64,000 nucleotides of DNA from the NCBI RefSeq assembly GCF_000785555.1, contig NZ_CP009129.1, positions 930,001 to 994,000 on the forward strand. The letters run 5' to 3'. The translations under genes were made by a program, and so were the position numbers. The number at the start of each line of letters is the position of its first letter. Positions within the stretch are counted from its first letter, which is position 1. Positions 1 through 9,367 of this stretch are shown here, piece by piece. The stretch is from Planococcus sp. PAMC 21323 (GTDB lineage: Bacteria; Bacillota; Bacilli; Bacillales_A; Planococcaceae). The notes beneath the pieces were generated by a model that was not told where the DNA came from, did not search any database, and was given only the letters and a program-made list of their open reading frames with translations.

Positions 1-2
1 TG

Positions 3-917
3 GCTAAAGCCTTGCTTCATGATGTTTTGAGAAGAAATACAGGCAATTTGCATGCTCTTTGTAATTTAGCCGTGTTTCATTATTACGAAAAGAATGCAGA
101 ATTAGATGATATTCTCGAACTTCTGAAAAAAATTCAACCGTATGTATTTGAACAACGATATAAATTAGGTGCAACATTTGCGCTAGTAGGGAAATACAAA
201 GAAGCATACCGGTGGTTAAAGAGTTTGCAAAAACGTGGATTTGAAGGTGATGCAGCATTTTATTTTTGGTTGTCGCATGCAGCTTATCATTCAGGACATG
301 AAGAAGCATCAAGACAAGCATGGGACCAGTTGAAGAAAATGGATCCGGATAAAGATGGCTACGCACCGTGGAACGAGCATTCATCTATGCCGCATGCAGA
401 TGCGCTTGAACACGACCGAGATTATTTGGTAAAAAAGCTAGATCATACGAAAAAAAGTGAACGTCTCTTTGGTTTATTTTTATTAGGAAAATCAGCTCAT
501 AAGCAAGAAATCATTTCTCATCCGAACTGGTTAGCGTCCGACCAACCATCTGTTCTTGAAACCTTTGTTTTAGGTTACGCACTTGGACATCCTTTTAAAA
601 AAGAAATACCGGCGGAACAGGCATTTATGCGTGCAATGGAAGTCGCGGAGCTGCTATATGGAATAGACGAAATGGTAACCGAGAAGCGAGTAGAAGTTTT
701 CAATTTGTGGTTCTTATTGCTTGAAAAAGCATTTGATGAAAATTATACATTCAAAAATCCAAGCGCTTTAGCGGCAGCTGTCGAATTTATGGTGAAATCA
801 GCCAATCATGTAAAAATAACTAAAAAACAATTGGCAGACGACTTTGGAATCTCAGTCTCTACATTAACCAAGTATGTAAACGACATGTCAACCTACTTAC
901 CTAATACGGAGCTGTAG
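3..917 (+). CDS. yvcD: TPR-repeat protein, YvcD-like (5' partial)
   Basis: The reading frame is open to the left window edge, so the N-terminus is missing. The visible 304 residues are helical and TPR-like (for example an N-L-A-x-F-H-Y-Y-x-K helix near the start and a KYKEAYRWLKSL helix near residue 65). The C-terminus (about residues 270-300) contains a short helix-turn-helix-like stretch with DFGISVSTLTKYV. It lies directly upstream of trxB, the place occupied by the TPR gene yvcD in Bacillus, and the assignment rests mainly on that context. TPR proteins serve as protein-protein scaffolds; no specific partner can be inferred. The 70-bp gap to trxB shows no clear terminator, so co-transcription is possible. 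Confidence 0.75.
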   Translation, partial: AKALLHDVLRRNTGNLHALCNLAVFHYYEKNAELDDILELLKKIQPYVFEQRYKLGATFALVGKYKEAYRWLKSLQKRGFEGDAAFYFWLSHAAYHSGHEEASRQAWDQLKKMDPDKDGYAPWNEHSSMPHADALEHDRDYLVKKLDHTKKSERLFGLFLLGKSAHKQEIISHPNWLASDQPSVLETFVLGYALGHPFKKEIPAEQAFMRAMEVAELLYGIDEMVTEKRVEVFNLWFLLLEKAFDENYTFKNPSALAAAVEFMVKSANHVKITKKQLADDFGISVSTLTKYVNDMSTYLPNTEL

Positions 918-966
918 GCATAAAAGTTGAAGCTTTAGCTGGAATCTTATACGATTTAGCTACTGA

Positions 967-1950
<984 letters not shown>

Positions 1951-2042
1951 TTGTTTCTTAATCGTTTTGTAACGCACTTGTCATAGTGTCTCTATATAAT
2001 AAGAAGAGTAAATTGACCCCCTTTTTAAAAGAATATTTGATA

Positions 2043-2082
2043 GGCCATCTTTCGAGAAAATCGAAAGATGGCCTTTTTTTTC
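2043..2082 (+). terminator. Intrinsic terminator after trxB
   Basis: A perfect 13-bp stem (2043-2055 with 2061-2073) around a GAAAA loop is followed by at least seven T residues. Confidence 0.92.
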
Positions 2083-2088
2083 ATTCCT

Positions 2089-2118
2089 TTGCACGACACG
2101 CCAGGATAGATGTATAAT
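2089..2118 (+). promoter_or_regulatory. SigA-type promoter of the Nudix-rapZ-yvcK-whiA-crh operon
   Basis: The -35 TTGCAC (2089-2094) and -10 TATAAT (2113-2118) are separated by 18 bp. The -10 box overlaps the ATG at 2117, which argues that this ATG is not the start of the Nudix protein. Confidence 0.75.
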
Positions 2119-2152
2119 GAAGAGAGTTTACAATAGATGCGGAGTGTCGAAT

Positions 2153-2638
2153 GTGCAGCGAATCGCGAATTTACTAGTTATTAAAAATGGGCAAGTATTA
2201 TTATTAAAAAAACCACGACGTGATTGGTACGTAGCGCCGGGCGGTAAAATGGAGTCTGGCGAATCGATTTTCGAGGCGGCAGTTCGTGAGTTTACAGAAG
2301 AAACCAATGCAACGCCTATCGGTACACATTTAAAAGGCGTTTACACAATGATGATTCAAGAACAAGAAAAAACAGTGGACGAGTGGATGTTGTTTACATT
2401 TGCCGCGAATCACTTAACAGGGGAACTATTTAAAGAAACGGCGGAAGGTATATTAGAATGGCATCCAGTAGAAGCGTTGGCAACTTTGCCTATGGCAGAA
2501 GGCGACCGGACGAACTTGCAATTTGCTGCTAATCAGCAAGGGGTTCAGTACGGAACATTTTATTACACCCCGGAATTTCAATTGATTAAAGAGAACATCC
2601 AATCATCAAATGAAGAGGTGAATCATCTTAATGAATAA
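2153..2638 (+). CDS. yvcI: Nudix hydrolase, YvcI-like
   Basis: This is a cytoplasmic Nudix-family hydrolase of about 161 residues. The Nudix box is clear: [18 protein letters not shown] followed by TEE, matching G-x5-E-x7-R-E-x2-E-E. The substrate (a nucleoside diphosphate linked to another group) cannot be told from sequence. The GTG at 2153 is chosen because the upstream ATG at 2117 lies within a -10 promoter hexamer and a GGAG site precedes the GTG at good spacing. It is the first gene of the operon with rapZ, yvcK, whiA and crh, the same order as in Bacillus, and its end overlaps rapZ by 8 bp. Confidence 0.88.
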   Translation: MQRIANLLVIKNGQVLLLKKPRRDWYVAPGGKMESGESIFEAAVREFTEETNATPIGTHLKGVYTMMIQEQEKTVDEWMLFTFAANHLTGELFKETAEGILEWHPVEALATLPMAEGDRTNLQFAANQQGVQYGTFYYTPEFQLIKENIQSSNEEVNHLNE

Positions 2639-3512
2639 TCATATAGAAGAAACCGAGTTAATCATTATTACAGGAATGTCGGGTGCAGGAAAAACAGTGG
2701 CTATTCAAAGTTTCGAAGATTTAGGGTTCTTTACAATCGATAACTTACCCCCCACATTATTACCTACTTTTCTTAAGCTGATGAGAGATTCTGGGAAATC
2801 GGTAAAGCGTGTAGCCGCAGTAATGGATTTGCGCGGTGGGGACTTTTTCGATAGTTTAGTCGATGCAATTGATGATTTGTCGAAAGAACCAAAAGTTTCT
2901 ATCACCATTTTATTCTTAGATGCTGAAAATGAATCATTGGTGAGTCGTTACAAAGAGTCAAGAAGGTCTCATCCATTGTCACCTGGCGGACTCGTATTAG
3001 GCGGTATAAAAAAAGAACGCGATATGTTAAGCGATCTTCAAGGACGAGCACAACATATATACAATACAACCAACATGACGCCTCGTCAGTTAAAAGAACG
3101 AATCACCTCTGATTTTTCAACAAAGACAAGCAATGTCTTTACCGTAAATGTAGTTTCTTTTGGATTTAAACATGGCATGCCAATCGACGCTGATTTGGTG
3201 TTTGACGTTCGCTTTTTGCCAAATCCTTATTACATTGAAGAGTTAAAACCATTAACAGGACTTGATAATCGAGTGTCGAGTTACGTACTAAAATGGCAAG
3301 AAACTCAGACACTTATTGAAAAGCTGACAGATTTATTGCAATTTATGATTCCACAATATAAACGTGAGGGAAAAGCACAACTTGTTATCGCATTTGGTTG
3401 TACAGGAGGTCAGCATCGTTCGGTTACGTTGGCTGAATACTACGGTAAACTCCTCGCGGAAAATAATAAAGTTATTGTTACGCATAGAGATGTAAAAATC
3501 AGAAAGGAATGA
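2631..3512 (+). CDS. rapZ: RNase adapter protein RapZ (nucleotide-binding, YvcJ)
   Basis: This 293-residue P-loop protein belongs to the RapZ/YvcJ family. The Walker A motif GMSGAGKT is at about residues 15-22. The C-terminal domain carries the conserved GCTGGQHRS signature, the region that binds RNA or amino-sugar metabolites in studied homologues. In enterobacteria RapZ controls glmS mRNA turnover; in Bacillus YvcJ is an NTPase linked to competence, so the exact role here is open. It overlaps the Nudix gene by 8 bp and is 4 bp from yvcK, implying translational coupling. Confidence 0.95.
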   Translation: MNNHIEETELIIITGMSGAGKTVAIQSFEDLGFFTIDNLPPTLLPTFLKLMRDSGKSVKRVAAVMDLRGGDFFDSLVDAIDDLSKEPKVSITILFLDAENESLVSRYKESRRSHPLSPGGLVLGGIKKERDMLSDLQGRAQHIYNTTNMTPRQLKERITSDFSTKTSNVFTVNVVSFGFKHGMPIDADLVFDVRFLPNPYYIEELKPLTGLDNRVSSYVLKWQETQTLIEKLTDLLQFMIPQYKREGKAQLVIAFGCTGGQHRSVTLAEYYGKLLAENNKVIVTHRDVKIRKE

Positions 3513-3516
3513 GCGC

Positions 3517-4512
3517 ATGGAACGTAACCAGCACCGGAAAAGAGTCGTCATTTTAGGCGGTGGAACCGGACTTTCTACTTTATTGCGGGGATTAAAATTA
3601 TACCCGTTAGATTTGACGGCTATCGTTACAGTTGCTGACGATGGTGGGAGTTCAGGACGTTTGCGTGACGATTTAGATATTCCTCCACCAGGAGATATCC
3701 GAAACGTTATGGCAGCATTATCAGACACGGAACCATTAGTTGCTGAAATGTTCCAATACCGCTTTAAGCATTCTTTAGATCTTGAAGGACATTCGTTGGG
3801 GAATTTAATGCTGGCAGCTTTGACCGACATTACAGGAGATTTCTCGCATGCAGTTCAAGAAATGAGTCGCGTATTAAGTGTCAATGGTACCGTTTTACCA
3901 GCAGCTAACCAAATTGTTACGTTGAGTGCAGAATTAGAAGATGGCACGATTATTGAAGGGGAATCTAAAATACCTGCTTATTTACAGCCAATCAAACGGG
4001 TTTTTATCGAACCTTATGATGTGAAAGCATTACCAGCAACTATCGCAGCGATTGAAAATGCAGATGTCATTGTTGTTGGCCCTGGTTCTTTATATACTAG
4101 TATTTTGCCTAATTTATTAGTGAAAGATATAAAAAAGGCGATAATTGCTGCGAAAGCAAAAAAAATTTACATTTGCAATTTAATGACGCAAGCTGGTGAA
4201 ACTTATAAATATACGGCATCTGATCATGTGAAAGCATTGTATGATCATGTAGGAGAAAGTTTCCTAGACGCCATTTTGCTTGATAAAGTACAAATGCCAG
4301 AAACCGTTGCTGAACGTTATGAAAAAGAACAAGCCTGGCCAGTTGAGTATGACGAAGAGCGCTTGAAGAGAATGGGTCTTGAAGTTTATCGAAAAGACAT
4401 TGCCAATATTTCTGGTGAAACGGTACGTCACGAACCGACAAAAGTCGCAGAATGGCTATTTGAATATGCTGATGGCCATGCCAGTGAAGATTCGAAGCAG
4501 CTCTATTTTTAA
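3517..4512 (+). CDS. yvcK: YvcK/gluconeogenesis factor family protein
   Basis: This 331-residue Rossmann-like protein is related to the CofD/UPF0052 family. The N-terminal LGGGTGLSTLLRGLK nucleotide-binding loop and VADDGGSSGRLRDD signature are conserved. In Bacillus YvcK is needed for growth on gluconeogenic carbon sources and for normal cell shape, and it binds UDP-sugars. It sits between rapZ and whiA. Coordinated expression with crh fits a role in balancing central carbon flux and wall precursor synthesis, which is inference from known homologues. Confidence 0.95.
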   Translation: MERNQHRKRVVILGGGTGLSTLLRGLKLYPLDLTAIVTVADDGGSSGRLRDDLDIPPPGDIRNVMAALSDTEPLVAEMFQYRFKHSLDLEGHSLGNLMLAALTDITGDFSHAVQEMSRVLSVNGTVLPAANQIVTLSAELEDGTIIEGESKIPAYLQPIKRVFIEPYDVKALPATIAAIENADVIVVGPGSLYTSILPNLLVKDIKKAIIAAKAKKIYICNLMTQAGETYKYTASDHVKALYDHVGESFLDAILLDKVQMPETVAERYEKEQAWPVEYDEERLKRMGLEVYRKDIANISGETVRHEPTKVAEWLFEYADGHASEDSKQLYF

Positions 4513-4535
4513 TGCTTTGAAAGGGGGAACGAATT

Positions 4536-5486
4536 TTGTCTTTTGCATCCGAAACAAAGAAAGAAATGACACAAATAGAAATCGATGATTGTTGCGGTAA
4601 GTCTGAACTATCTGCAATGATCCGGATGAATGGCACGTTATCGTTTTCCAACAGGCAATTGAGCCTGGATATCCAAACGGAGAACGCCGCAATTGCACGC
4701 CGTATCTACACCTTATTAAAACGTTTTTACAAAGCCTACCCTGTAGAGTTACTTGTCAGAAAGAAAATGCGTTTGAAAAAAAACAATATCTACATTTGCC
4801 GTATCCGTGAAGGAGCTAAGCAAATTCTTGAAGACTTAGAAATTTTAACTGAAGGATTTCAGTTTCAGCATCAAATTGTTAAAAGTTTAATCGAAAAGGA
4901 TTGTTGCAAACGATCTTATTTGAGAGGCGCATTTTTGGCAGGTGGGTCTGTTAACAATCCTGAAACTTCTTCTTATCATTTAGAAATCTACTCACTCTAC
5001 AAAGACCATGCAGACTCTTTAGTTGAGTTGATGAATAAATTTCGCTTAAACAGTAAAACGATTGAACGAAAAAAAGGCTTTGTCACTTATTTGAAAGAAG
5101 CCGAAAAAATTGCTGACTTTTTAAGTATCACAGGTGCACATTCTGCTCTCTTGAAATTTGAAGATGTTCGAATTATTCGGGACATGCGCAATAGTGTCAA
5201 TCGGTTAGTCAATTGTGAAACCGCAAACTTGAATAAGACCATCGATGCTGCTTTGCGCCAAGTAGAAAATATTCGTTTTATTGATCAGGCAATTGGAATC
5301 GACCAACTGCCTGAAAGATTACGTGAAATTGCTCGACTTCGTGTAGAGTATCAAGATGTAACATTGAAAGAGCTAGGCGAGATGGTCTCTGGTGGAACAG
5401 TGAGTAAATCAGGTGTCAATCACCGGCTCCGAAAAATTGATGAAATTGCAACATCATTGAGAAATGGAGAAATGATCGGCCGCTAA
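4536..5486 (+). CDS. whiA: DNA-binding protein WhiA
   Basis: This 316-residue protein has an N-terminal degenerate LAGLIDADG-homing-endonuclease-like fold and a C-terminal helix-turn-helix ([20 protein letters not shown], about residues 270-290). WhiA proteins bind DNA and act in cell division and chromosome segregation in Bacillus, or sporulation in Streptomyces. The start is the TTG at 4536, preceded by an AAGGGGG ribosome site. It lies in the conserved rapZ-yvcK-whiA-crh order. Confidence 0.95.
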   Translation: MSFASETKKEMTQIEIDDCCGKSELSAMIRMNGTLSFSNRQLSLDIQTENAAIARRIYTLLKRFYKAYPVELLVRKKMRLKKNNIYICRIREGAKQILEDLEILTEGFQFQHQIVKSLIEKDCCKRSYLRGAFLAGGSVNNPETSSYHLEIYSLYKDHADSLVELMNKFRLNSKTIERKKGFVTYLKEAEKIADFLSITGAHSALLKFEDVRIIRDMRNSVNRLVNCETANLNKTIDAALRQVENIRFIDQAIGIDQLPERLREIARLRVEYQDVTLKELGEMVSGGTVSKSGVNHRLRKIDEIATSLRNGEMIGR

Positions 5487-5539
5487 CGATTGGCTGTTCT
5501 TTCATATAGAAGCTAGTTAAGTTATAGAGGAGGATCAGT

Positions 5540-5797
5540 ATGGTTGAAAAACAGGTGAAAGTGATGCTGAAAACAGGTCTTCAAGCAAGGCAAGCTGCTT
5601 TATTCGTGCAAGAAGCGAATCGTTATAGTGCAGATATTTACTTAGAAAAAGACAAAAAAAAAGTTAATGCGAAAAGTATCATGGGCGTCATGAGTTTAGC
5701 AATCAGTAAAGGAATTGATGTCATCGTTTCTGCTGATGGGTTAGATGAGGAAAAAGCAGTTGAATCTTTAGCGCAAATTATGGAACAAGAAGTGTAA
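5540..5797 (+). CDS. crh: HPr-like catabolite repression protein Crh
   Basis: This 85-residue HPr paralogue keeps Ser46, the HPr kinase target, but has Gln at position 15 instead of the phosphotransfer His. That combination defines Crh rather than HPr. Crh-Ser-P acts as a corepressor for CcpA in Bacillus, so it cannot work in sugar transport but can signal carbon status. It is the last gene of the operon, with AGGAGG upstream and an intrinsic terminator downstream shared with clpP on the other strand. Confidence 0.95.
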   Translation: MVEKQVKVMLKTGLQARQAALFVQEANRYSADIYLEKDKKKVNAKSIMGVMSLAISKGIDVIVSADGLDEEKAVESLAQIMEQEV

Positions 5798-5834
5798 GCT
5801 TTAAAAGCTATTGGATAAAAGCTACTCCAAACAT

Positions 5835-5870
5835 AAAAAAATCACAGCCGTGAAGGCTGTGATTTTTTTA
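5835..5870. terminator. Bidirectional terminator between crh and clpP
   Basis: A perfect 9-bp stem (ATCACAGCC at 5841-5849 with GGCTGTGAT at 5855-5863) is flanked by an A-run on the left and a T-run on the right, so it can stop the convergent crh and clpP transcripts. Confidence 0.9.
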
Positions 5871-6479
5871 CATATCTTTTTTGTGATTTTCAGGTAATTT
5901 GCTGCGTGTGATTACTTGGTCAATTAAACCATATTCAAGCGCACGTTCAGCTGTCATAAAGTTATCGCGGTCTGTGTCTTTTGCGATTACATCAATTGGT
6001 TGACCAGTACGTTCAGAAAGAATTTGGTTTAACTTCTCACGAAGATGTAGAATGCGTTTTGCAGCAATTTCGATTTCAGTAGCTTGTCCCTGTGCTCCAC
6101 CAAGTGGTTGGTGAATCATCACTTCAGCATTTGGGAGCGCAAGACGTTTGCCTTTTGTTCCGGCTGCAAGAAGGAAAGCTCCCATTGAAGCTGCCATACC
6201 GATACAGATTGTTTGAACATCTGGACGGATAAATTGCATCGTATCATAAATTGCCATACCAGCTGTGATACTACCACCCGGGCTGTTAATATAGATTGAA
6301 ATATCCTTATCTGGATCTTCTGCTTCTAAGAATAGAAGCTGTGCAACAATTGAGTTTGCAACATTATCGTCAATCGCGCTACCCAGCATAATGACGCGGT
6401 CTTTTAGCAAACGTGAGTAAATATCATAAGCACGTTCGCCTCGGCTAGTTTGTTCAATTACTGTAGGAATTAAGTTCAT
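5868..6479 (-). CDS. clpP: ATP-dependent Clp protease proteolytic subunit
   Basis: This 203-residue serine peptidase forms the tetradecameric chamber that degrades proteins fed by ClpX/ClpC-type unfoldases. The catalytic triad is visible as S98 (GMAASMG), H123 (MIHQP) and D172 (DTDRD). The start ATG has a GAGGAGG site. It is a single gene read opposite to its neighbours. The promoter overlaps a CtsR operator, so induction by heat and protein stress is expected. Confidence 0.98.
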   Translation of the reverse strand: MNLIPTVIEQTSRGERAYDIYSRLLKDRVIMLGSAIDDNVANSIVAQLLFLEAEDPDKDISIYINSPGGSITAGMAIYDTMQFIRPDVQTICIGMAASMGAFLLAAGTKGKRLALPNAEVMIHQPLGGAQGQATEIEIAAKRILHLREKLNQILSERTGQPIDVIAKDTDRDNFMTAERALEYGLIDQVITRSKLPENHKKDM

Positions 6480-6544
6480 AAAATAGTTCCTCCTCGATTA
6501 AGTGATTTGCAAACAATGCTGAAAGTTCTCCCAGCTGTACTATT

Positions 6545-6574
6545 ATCATACACATCATGGTCAATGAAGGTCAA
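6545..6574 (-). promoter_or_regulatory. SigA-type promoter of clpP
   Basis: On the minus strand -35 TTGACC (plus 6569-6574) and -10 TATGAT (plus 6545-6550) are separated by 18 bp. The -35 is part of the CtsR heptad. Confidence 0.72.
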
Positions 6575-6575
6575 A
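6559..6575. promoter_or_regulatory. CtsR operator upstream of clpP
   Basis: GGTCAAT-GAA-GGTCAAA is a 7-3-7 direct repeat matching the CtsR consensus RGTCAAA-N3-RGTCAAA with one mismatch. It overlaps the clpP -35 box, a position expected for repression. Confidence 0.85.
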
Positions 6576-6598
6576 TCTAACGAATTAAAAATAGCGGC

Positions 6599-6627
6599 TT
6601 GATTAAGTTATAATATTTTCGTATAAT
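6599..6627 (+). promoter_or_regulatory. Promoter of tRNA-Arg
   Basis: The -35 TTGATT (6599-6604) and -10 TATAAT (6622-6627) have a 17-bp spacer and lie about 25 bp upstream of the tRNA. Confidence 0.75.
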
Positions 6628-6651
6628 AGAAAAGTCGCAAATAGCGAAAAC

Positions 6652-6723
6652 GCCCTCGTAGTGTAATGGATCACACGTAAGATTCCGGTTCTTGAAATGG
6701 AGGTTCGATTCCTTCCGAGGGCA
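6652..6723 (+). tRNA. tRNA-Arg (anticodon CCG)
   Basis: The 7-bp acceptor stem pairs GCCCTCG (6652-6658) with CGAGGGC (6716-6722). D stem GTGT/ACAC, anticodon stem TAAGA/TCTTG with loop TTCCGGT, and T arm GGAGG-TTCGATT-CCTTC all fold. The anticodon CCG (6685-6687) reads CGG arginine codons. The 3' CCA is not encoded. It is a single tRNA gene beside clpP, as in Bacillus. Confidence 0.93.
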
Positions 6724-6733
6724 TTCTAAATTT

Positions 6734-6779
6734 AAATGACTCTGCATACCTTATATGGTGCGCAGAGTCATTTTTGTTT
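6734..6779 (+). terminator. Terminator after tRNA-Arg
   Basis: A stem ATGACTCTGC / GCAGAGTCAT with a long loop is followed by TTTTTG. Confidence 0.85.
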
Positions 6780-6866
6780 AAAAGAAAATATGTCGAGTAA
6801 TGCGTATACTTATAGTAGAAGTACAAAGGATAGCCCATATAGTGAAAAGTTAAGAGGTGAGAAAAT

Positions 6867-7097
6867 ATGTTTACTTTATATACACGTGCGAACTGTCCGC
6901 TTTGTGATGAAGCAAAGCTAATGATACAACTTGTCAATGAAGATATTCCGATACCTTATAAAGAAATAGATATCGAGAGTGATGATGCTTTACACGAAAA
7001 ATATGCATTAATGATTCCCGTATTAGAAAAAGACGGAGAAATAATAGTATATGGCAATATTGGTTATATAGATTTGGTAGAAGCGTTAGAAAATTAA
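6867..7097 (+). CDS. Glutaredoxin-like thioredoxin-fold protein
   Basis: This 76-residue protein has the glutaredoxin/DUF836 layout: beta strand MFTLYT, then a CPLC redox motif (C11/C14) at the head of the first helix, then the cis-proline segment MIPVLEKDG. It probably reduces disulfides or binds a thiol cofactor in the cytoplasm; no substrate is known. The start ATG follows a GAGGTG site. It sits 100 bp upstream of cggR but is separated from it by the cggR promoter. Confidence 0.85.
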   Translation: MFTLYTRANCPLCDEAKLMIQLVNEDIPIPYKEIDIESDDALHEKYALMIPVLEKDGEIIVYGNIGYIDLVEALEN

Positions 7098-7110
7098 CGC
7101 TTCTTTTTAT

Positions 7111-7139
7111 TTGCAATTAAAAGAAAGATTAGGTAGAAT
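7111..7139 (+). promoter_or_regulatory. Promoter of the cggR-gapA glycolytic operon
   Basis: The -35 TTGCAA (7111-7116) and -10 TAGAAT (7134-7139) are 17 bp apart. The CggR-type operator begins 9 bp after the -10, at or just past the transcription start. Confidence 0.72.
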
Positions 7140-7147
7140 GAATTTAG

Positions 7148-7184
7148 TGGGACAGAAAAATAATTAGTGGGACTATTATCGTCC
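7148..7184. promoter_or_regulatory. CggR-type operator
   Basis: Two TGGGAC half-sites (7148-7153 and 7168-7173) lie 20 bp apart, and the second forms a palindrome with CGTCC at 7180-7184 (GGGAC-N6-CGTCC). This resembles the tandem CGGGAC-N6-TGTCC operator of Bacillus CggR, although the first copy lacks a recognisable right arm. Its position downstream of the promoter suggests a roadblock or repression of elongation. Confidence 0.7.
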
Positions 7185-7204
7185 AGCTAGAACGGAGTGA
7201 ATTT

Positions 7205-8248
7205 ATGGATGCATTATCTGTAGCTCAGCAAAAGCTGTTGCCAGAAATGTCCGAACTCCTTAAAAAACGTTATCAAATTTTACAAATAATTAGTTTAGAA
7301 CAACCAATTGGCAGACGAACCTTATGTGAAGTTGCCGGAGGAACAGAACGTGAAATCAGAAAAGAAACAGATTTATTGAGAAATCAGCAATTGATCGAGA
7401 TGAAGACGGCAGGTATGAAAGTTACTTCGCAAGGATTAGAAGTACTAGATAGGCTAAAAGTTTTTATTCGTGAAATATCTGGACTGACAGACATGGAAGT
7501 GCAATTGCAATCGACTTTAGGAATCTCAAAAGTTATCATCTTGCCTCAAAATTCTGACGAGATTCCAGCTGTGAAATCCCACATAGGTAAAGAAGCAGCC
7601 AAGTTACTTGAAACAGTATTTGGTCGCTATAAAAAAATTGCTGTAACTGGTGGCAGCACAATGGCCGCCATTTCAAAAGAATTATCGGTCGGTAAATCTG
7701 ATCGAGCGCTTCAATTTATCGCAGCACGTGGTGGACTTGGAGAAGATGTTTTGCATCAAGCCAATACCATTGCAGCAGCATTTGCAGAAAAAACAGGCGG
7801 TTCTTTTAAAACACTCTATTTACCGGATCACTTAAGCGCAGAGGCTTTTGAGATGATGATGAAAGAGCCAGTTATTAAAGAAATGATGGACTTGTATGAT
7901 CAAACAAATGTTGTTGTTCATGGAATCGGCGACGCAGAAGAGATGGCGGTTCGCCGGCACTCTTCATTAGAAGAAGTTGAAAAGATTCGTTCAGGCGGAG
8001 CGGTGAGTGAGGCTTTCGGCTATTATTTCGATAAAGACGGAAAAATTGTTTATCGCATCCGTACAGCGGGCATTCAATTAAAGCAGGTACAAAAAGCGAA
8101 AATGGTTTTAGCAGTTGCAGGTGGCGAATCTAAAGCAAGAGCGATTTTGTCGTATGCTAAAAATGCAGCCAGTCCGACAGTGTTGATCACAGACGAGGGT
8201 GCTGCACGAAAAATTATTGAACTTACTAAAAAATTGGAGGAATTATAA
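7205..8248 (+). CDS. cggR: Central glycolytic genes regulator CggR
   Basis: This 347-residue SorC/DeoR-type repressor has an N-terminal winged helix (about residues 25-75) and a C-terminal sugar-phosphate-binding domain with the VTGGSTM loop and GGESKARAI motif. In Bacillus CggR represses the gapA operon and is released by fructose-1,6-bisphosphate. It is the first gene of the operon it should control, and its stop codon directly abuts the gapA ATG. The GGAG site for gapA lies inside the end of cggR. Confidence 0.95.
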   Translation: MDALSVAQQKLLPEMSELLKKRYQILQIISLEQPIGRRTLCEVAGGTEREIRKETDLLRNQQLIEMKTAGMKVTSQGLEVLDRLKVFIREISGLTDMEVQLQSTLGISKVIILPQNSDEIPAVKSHIGKEAAKLLETVFGRYKKIAVTGGSTMAAISKELSVGKSDRALQFIAARGGLGEDVLHQANTIAAAFAEKTGGSFKTLYLPDHLSAEAFEMMMKEPVIKEMMDLYDQTNVVVHGIGDAEEMAVRRHSSLEEVEKIRSGGAVSEAFGYYFDKDGKIVYRIRTAGIQLKQVQKAKMVLAVAGGESKARAILSYAKNAASPTVLITDEGAARKIIELTKKLEEL

Positions 8249-9256
8249 ATGACTTTAAAATTAGCAATTAACGGATTTGGACGTATTGGACGTATTGTGT
8301 TTCGTGAAGCTTTAACAAATGACGAAGTAGAAGTAGTAGCAGTAAACGATTTAACAGACGCAAAAATGCTTGCACATCTTCTGAAATACGATTCTGTACA
8401 CGGAATTTTAGATGCTGAAGTTTCAGTTGACGGCGAAAACATCGTTGTTAACGGCAAAACAATCCGCGTATTTTCTGAAAAAGATCCAGCGAACCTTCCT
8501 TGGGGCGAGCACGGCATAGACATCGTTGTTGAATCTACTGGATTCTTCACAGATTCTGCATCTGCTTCTAAACACATCGAAGCTGGCGCGAAAAAAGTAA
8601 TCGTATCGGCTCCAGGTAAAAATGGCATGAAGACGCTTGTTATGGGTGTAAACCATGAAACTTATGACCCGAAAGAGCATAACGTTATTTCTAACGCTTC
8701 ATGTACAACAAACGGTCTTGCAGGAATGGCAAAAGTATTGAACGAACGTTTCGGCATCAAACACGCAATGATGACGACAATCCATTCTTACACAAATGAT
8801 CAAATTCTTTTAGACTCTCCGCATAGCGATTTCCGTCGTGCGCGTGCAGCTGCAGAATCAATGATTCCGACAACAACTGGTGCAGCTTTAGCAGTTGCAA
8901 AAGTATTGCCAGAGTTAGAAGGCAAAATTGATGGAATGGCAATCCGCGTTCCAACACCAAACGTTTCGTTAATCGATTTAGTTGCTCATCTTGAAAAAGA
9001 CGTAACTGTTGAAGAAGTAAACAATGCATTAAAAGAAGCATCAGAAAACGAACTAAAAGGCTTCATGGAGTACAGTGAACTACCGCTTGTATCTAGAGAT
9101 TATAACGGTAACACGGCTTCAGCGACGATCGATGGTCTTTCAACAATGATGGTTGGCGATAACATGGTTAAAGTTCTTTCTTGGTACGATAACGAATCTG
9201 GTTACTCAGGACGTTGTATCGACCTTGCGCTTCATATGTACAAAACGGGCTTGTAA
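8249..9256 (+). CDS. gapA: Glyceraldehyde-3-phosphate dehydrogenase (NAD, glycolytic type)
   Basis: This 335-residue enzyme oxidises glyceraldehyde-3-phosphate to 1,3-bisphosphoglycerate. The NAD-binding NGFGRIGR (residues 8-15) and catalytic C152 in NASCTTN are present. The VNDLTDAKMLAHLLKYDS segment is typical of the NAD-preferring glycolytic isozyme. It immediately follows cggR. A terminator hairpin separates it from pgk, so gapA may be made at higher level than the distal genes. Confidence 0.97.
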   Translation: MTLKLAINGFGRIGRIVFREALTNDEVEVVAVNDLTDAKMLAHLLKYDSVHGILDAEVSVDGENIVVNGKTIRVFSEKDPANLPWGEHGIDIVVESTGFFTDSASASKHIEAGAKKVIVSAPGKNGMKTLVMGVNHETYDPKEHNVISNASCTTNGLAGMAKVLNERFGIKHAMMTTIHSYTNDQILLDSPHSDFRRARAAAESMIPTTTGAALAVAKVLPELEGKIDGMAIRVPTPNVSLIDLVAHLEKDVTVEEVNNALKEASENELKGFMEYSELPLVSRDYNGNTASATIDGLSTMMVGDNMVKVLSWYDNESGYSGRCIDLALHMYKTGL

Positions 9257-9308
9257 TCCCGAAATTATAGCTTAATTACCAATGAACCTCTATAATAAAA
9301 GAGGGTAA

Positions 9309-9345
9309 AAGGGGCGGGGAACTTACCCCGTCCCTTATTTTTTTG
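9309..9345 (+). terminator. Terminator/attenuator between gapA and pgk
   Basis: A GC-rich 11-bp stem (9309-9319 with 9326-9336, one G-U pair) and a 6-nt loop are followed by ATTTTTTT. Since the pgk-eno genes continue the pathway and no separate promoter is obvious in the short gap, partial read-through is likely. Confidence 0.82.
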
Positions 9346-9367
9346 AATACAAATAGGAGGTATTTTC

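Noticed and set aside
2117..2152. N-terminal extension of the Nudix protein from the ATG at 2117
   Set aside because: The ATG overlaps a TATAAT -10 box; the GTG at 2153 with GGAG is better.
8074..8680. Long antisense frames across gapA and other glycolytic genes
   Set aside because: They are shadows of codon-biased genes, without ribosome sites and opposite to clearly conserved enzymes.
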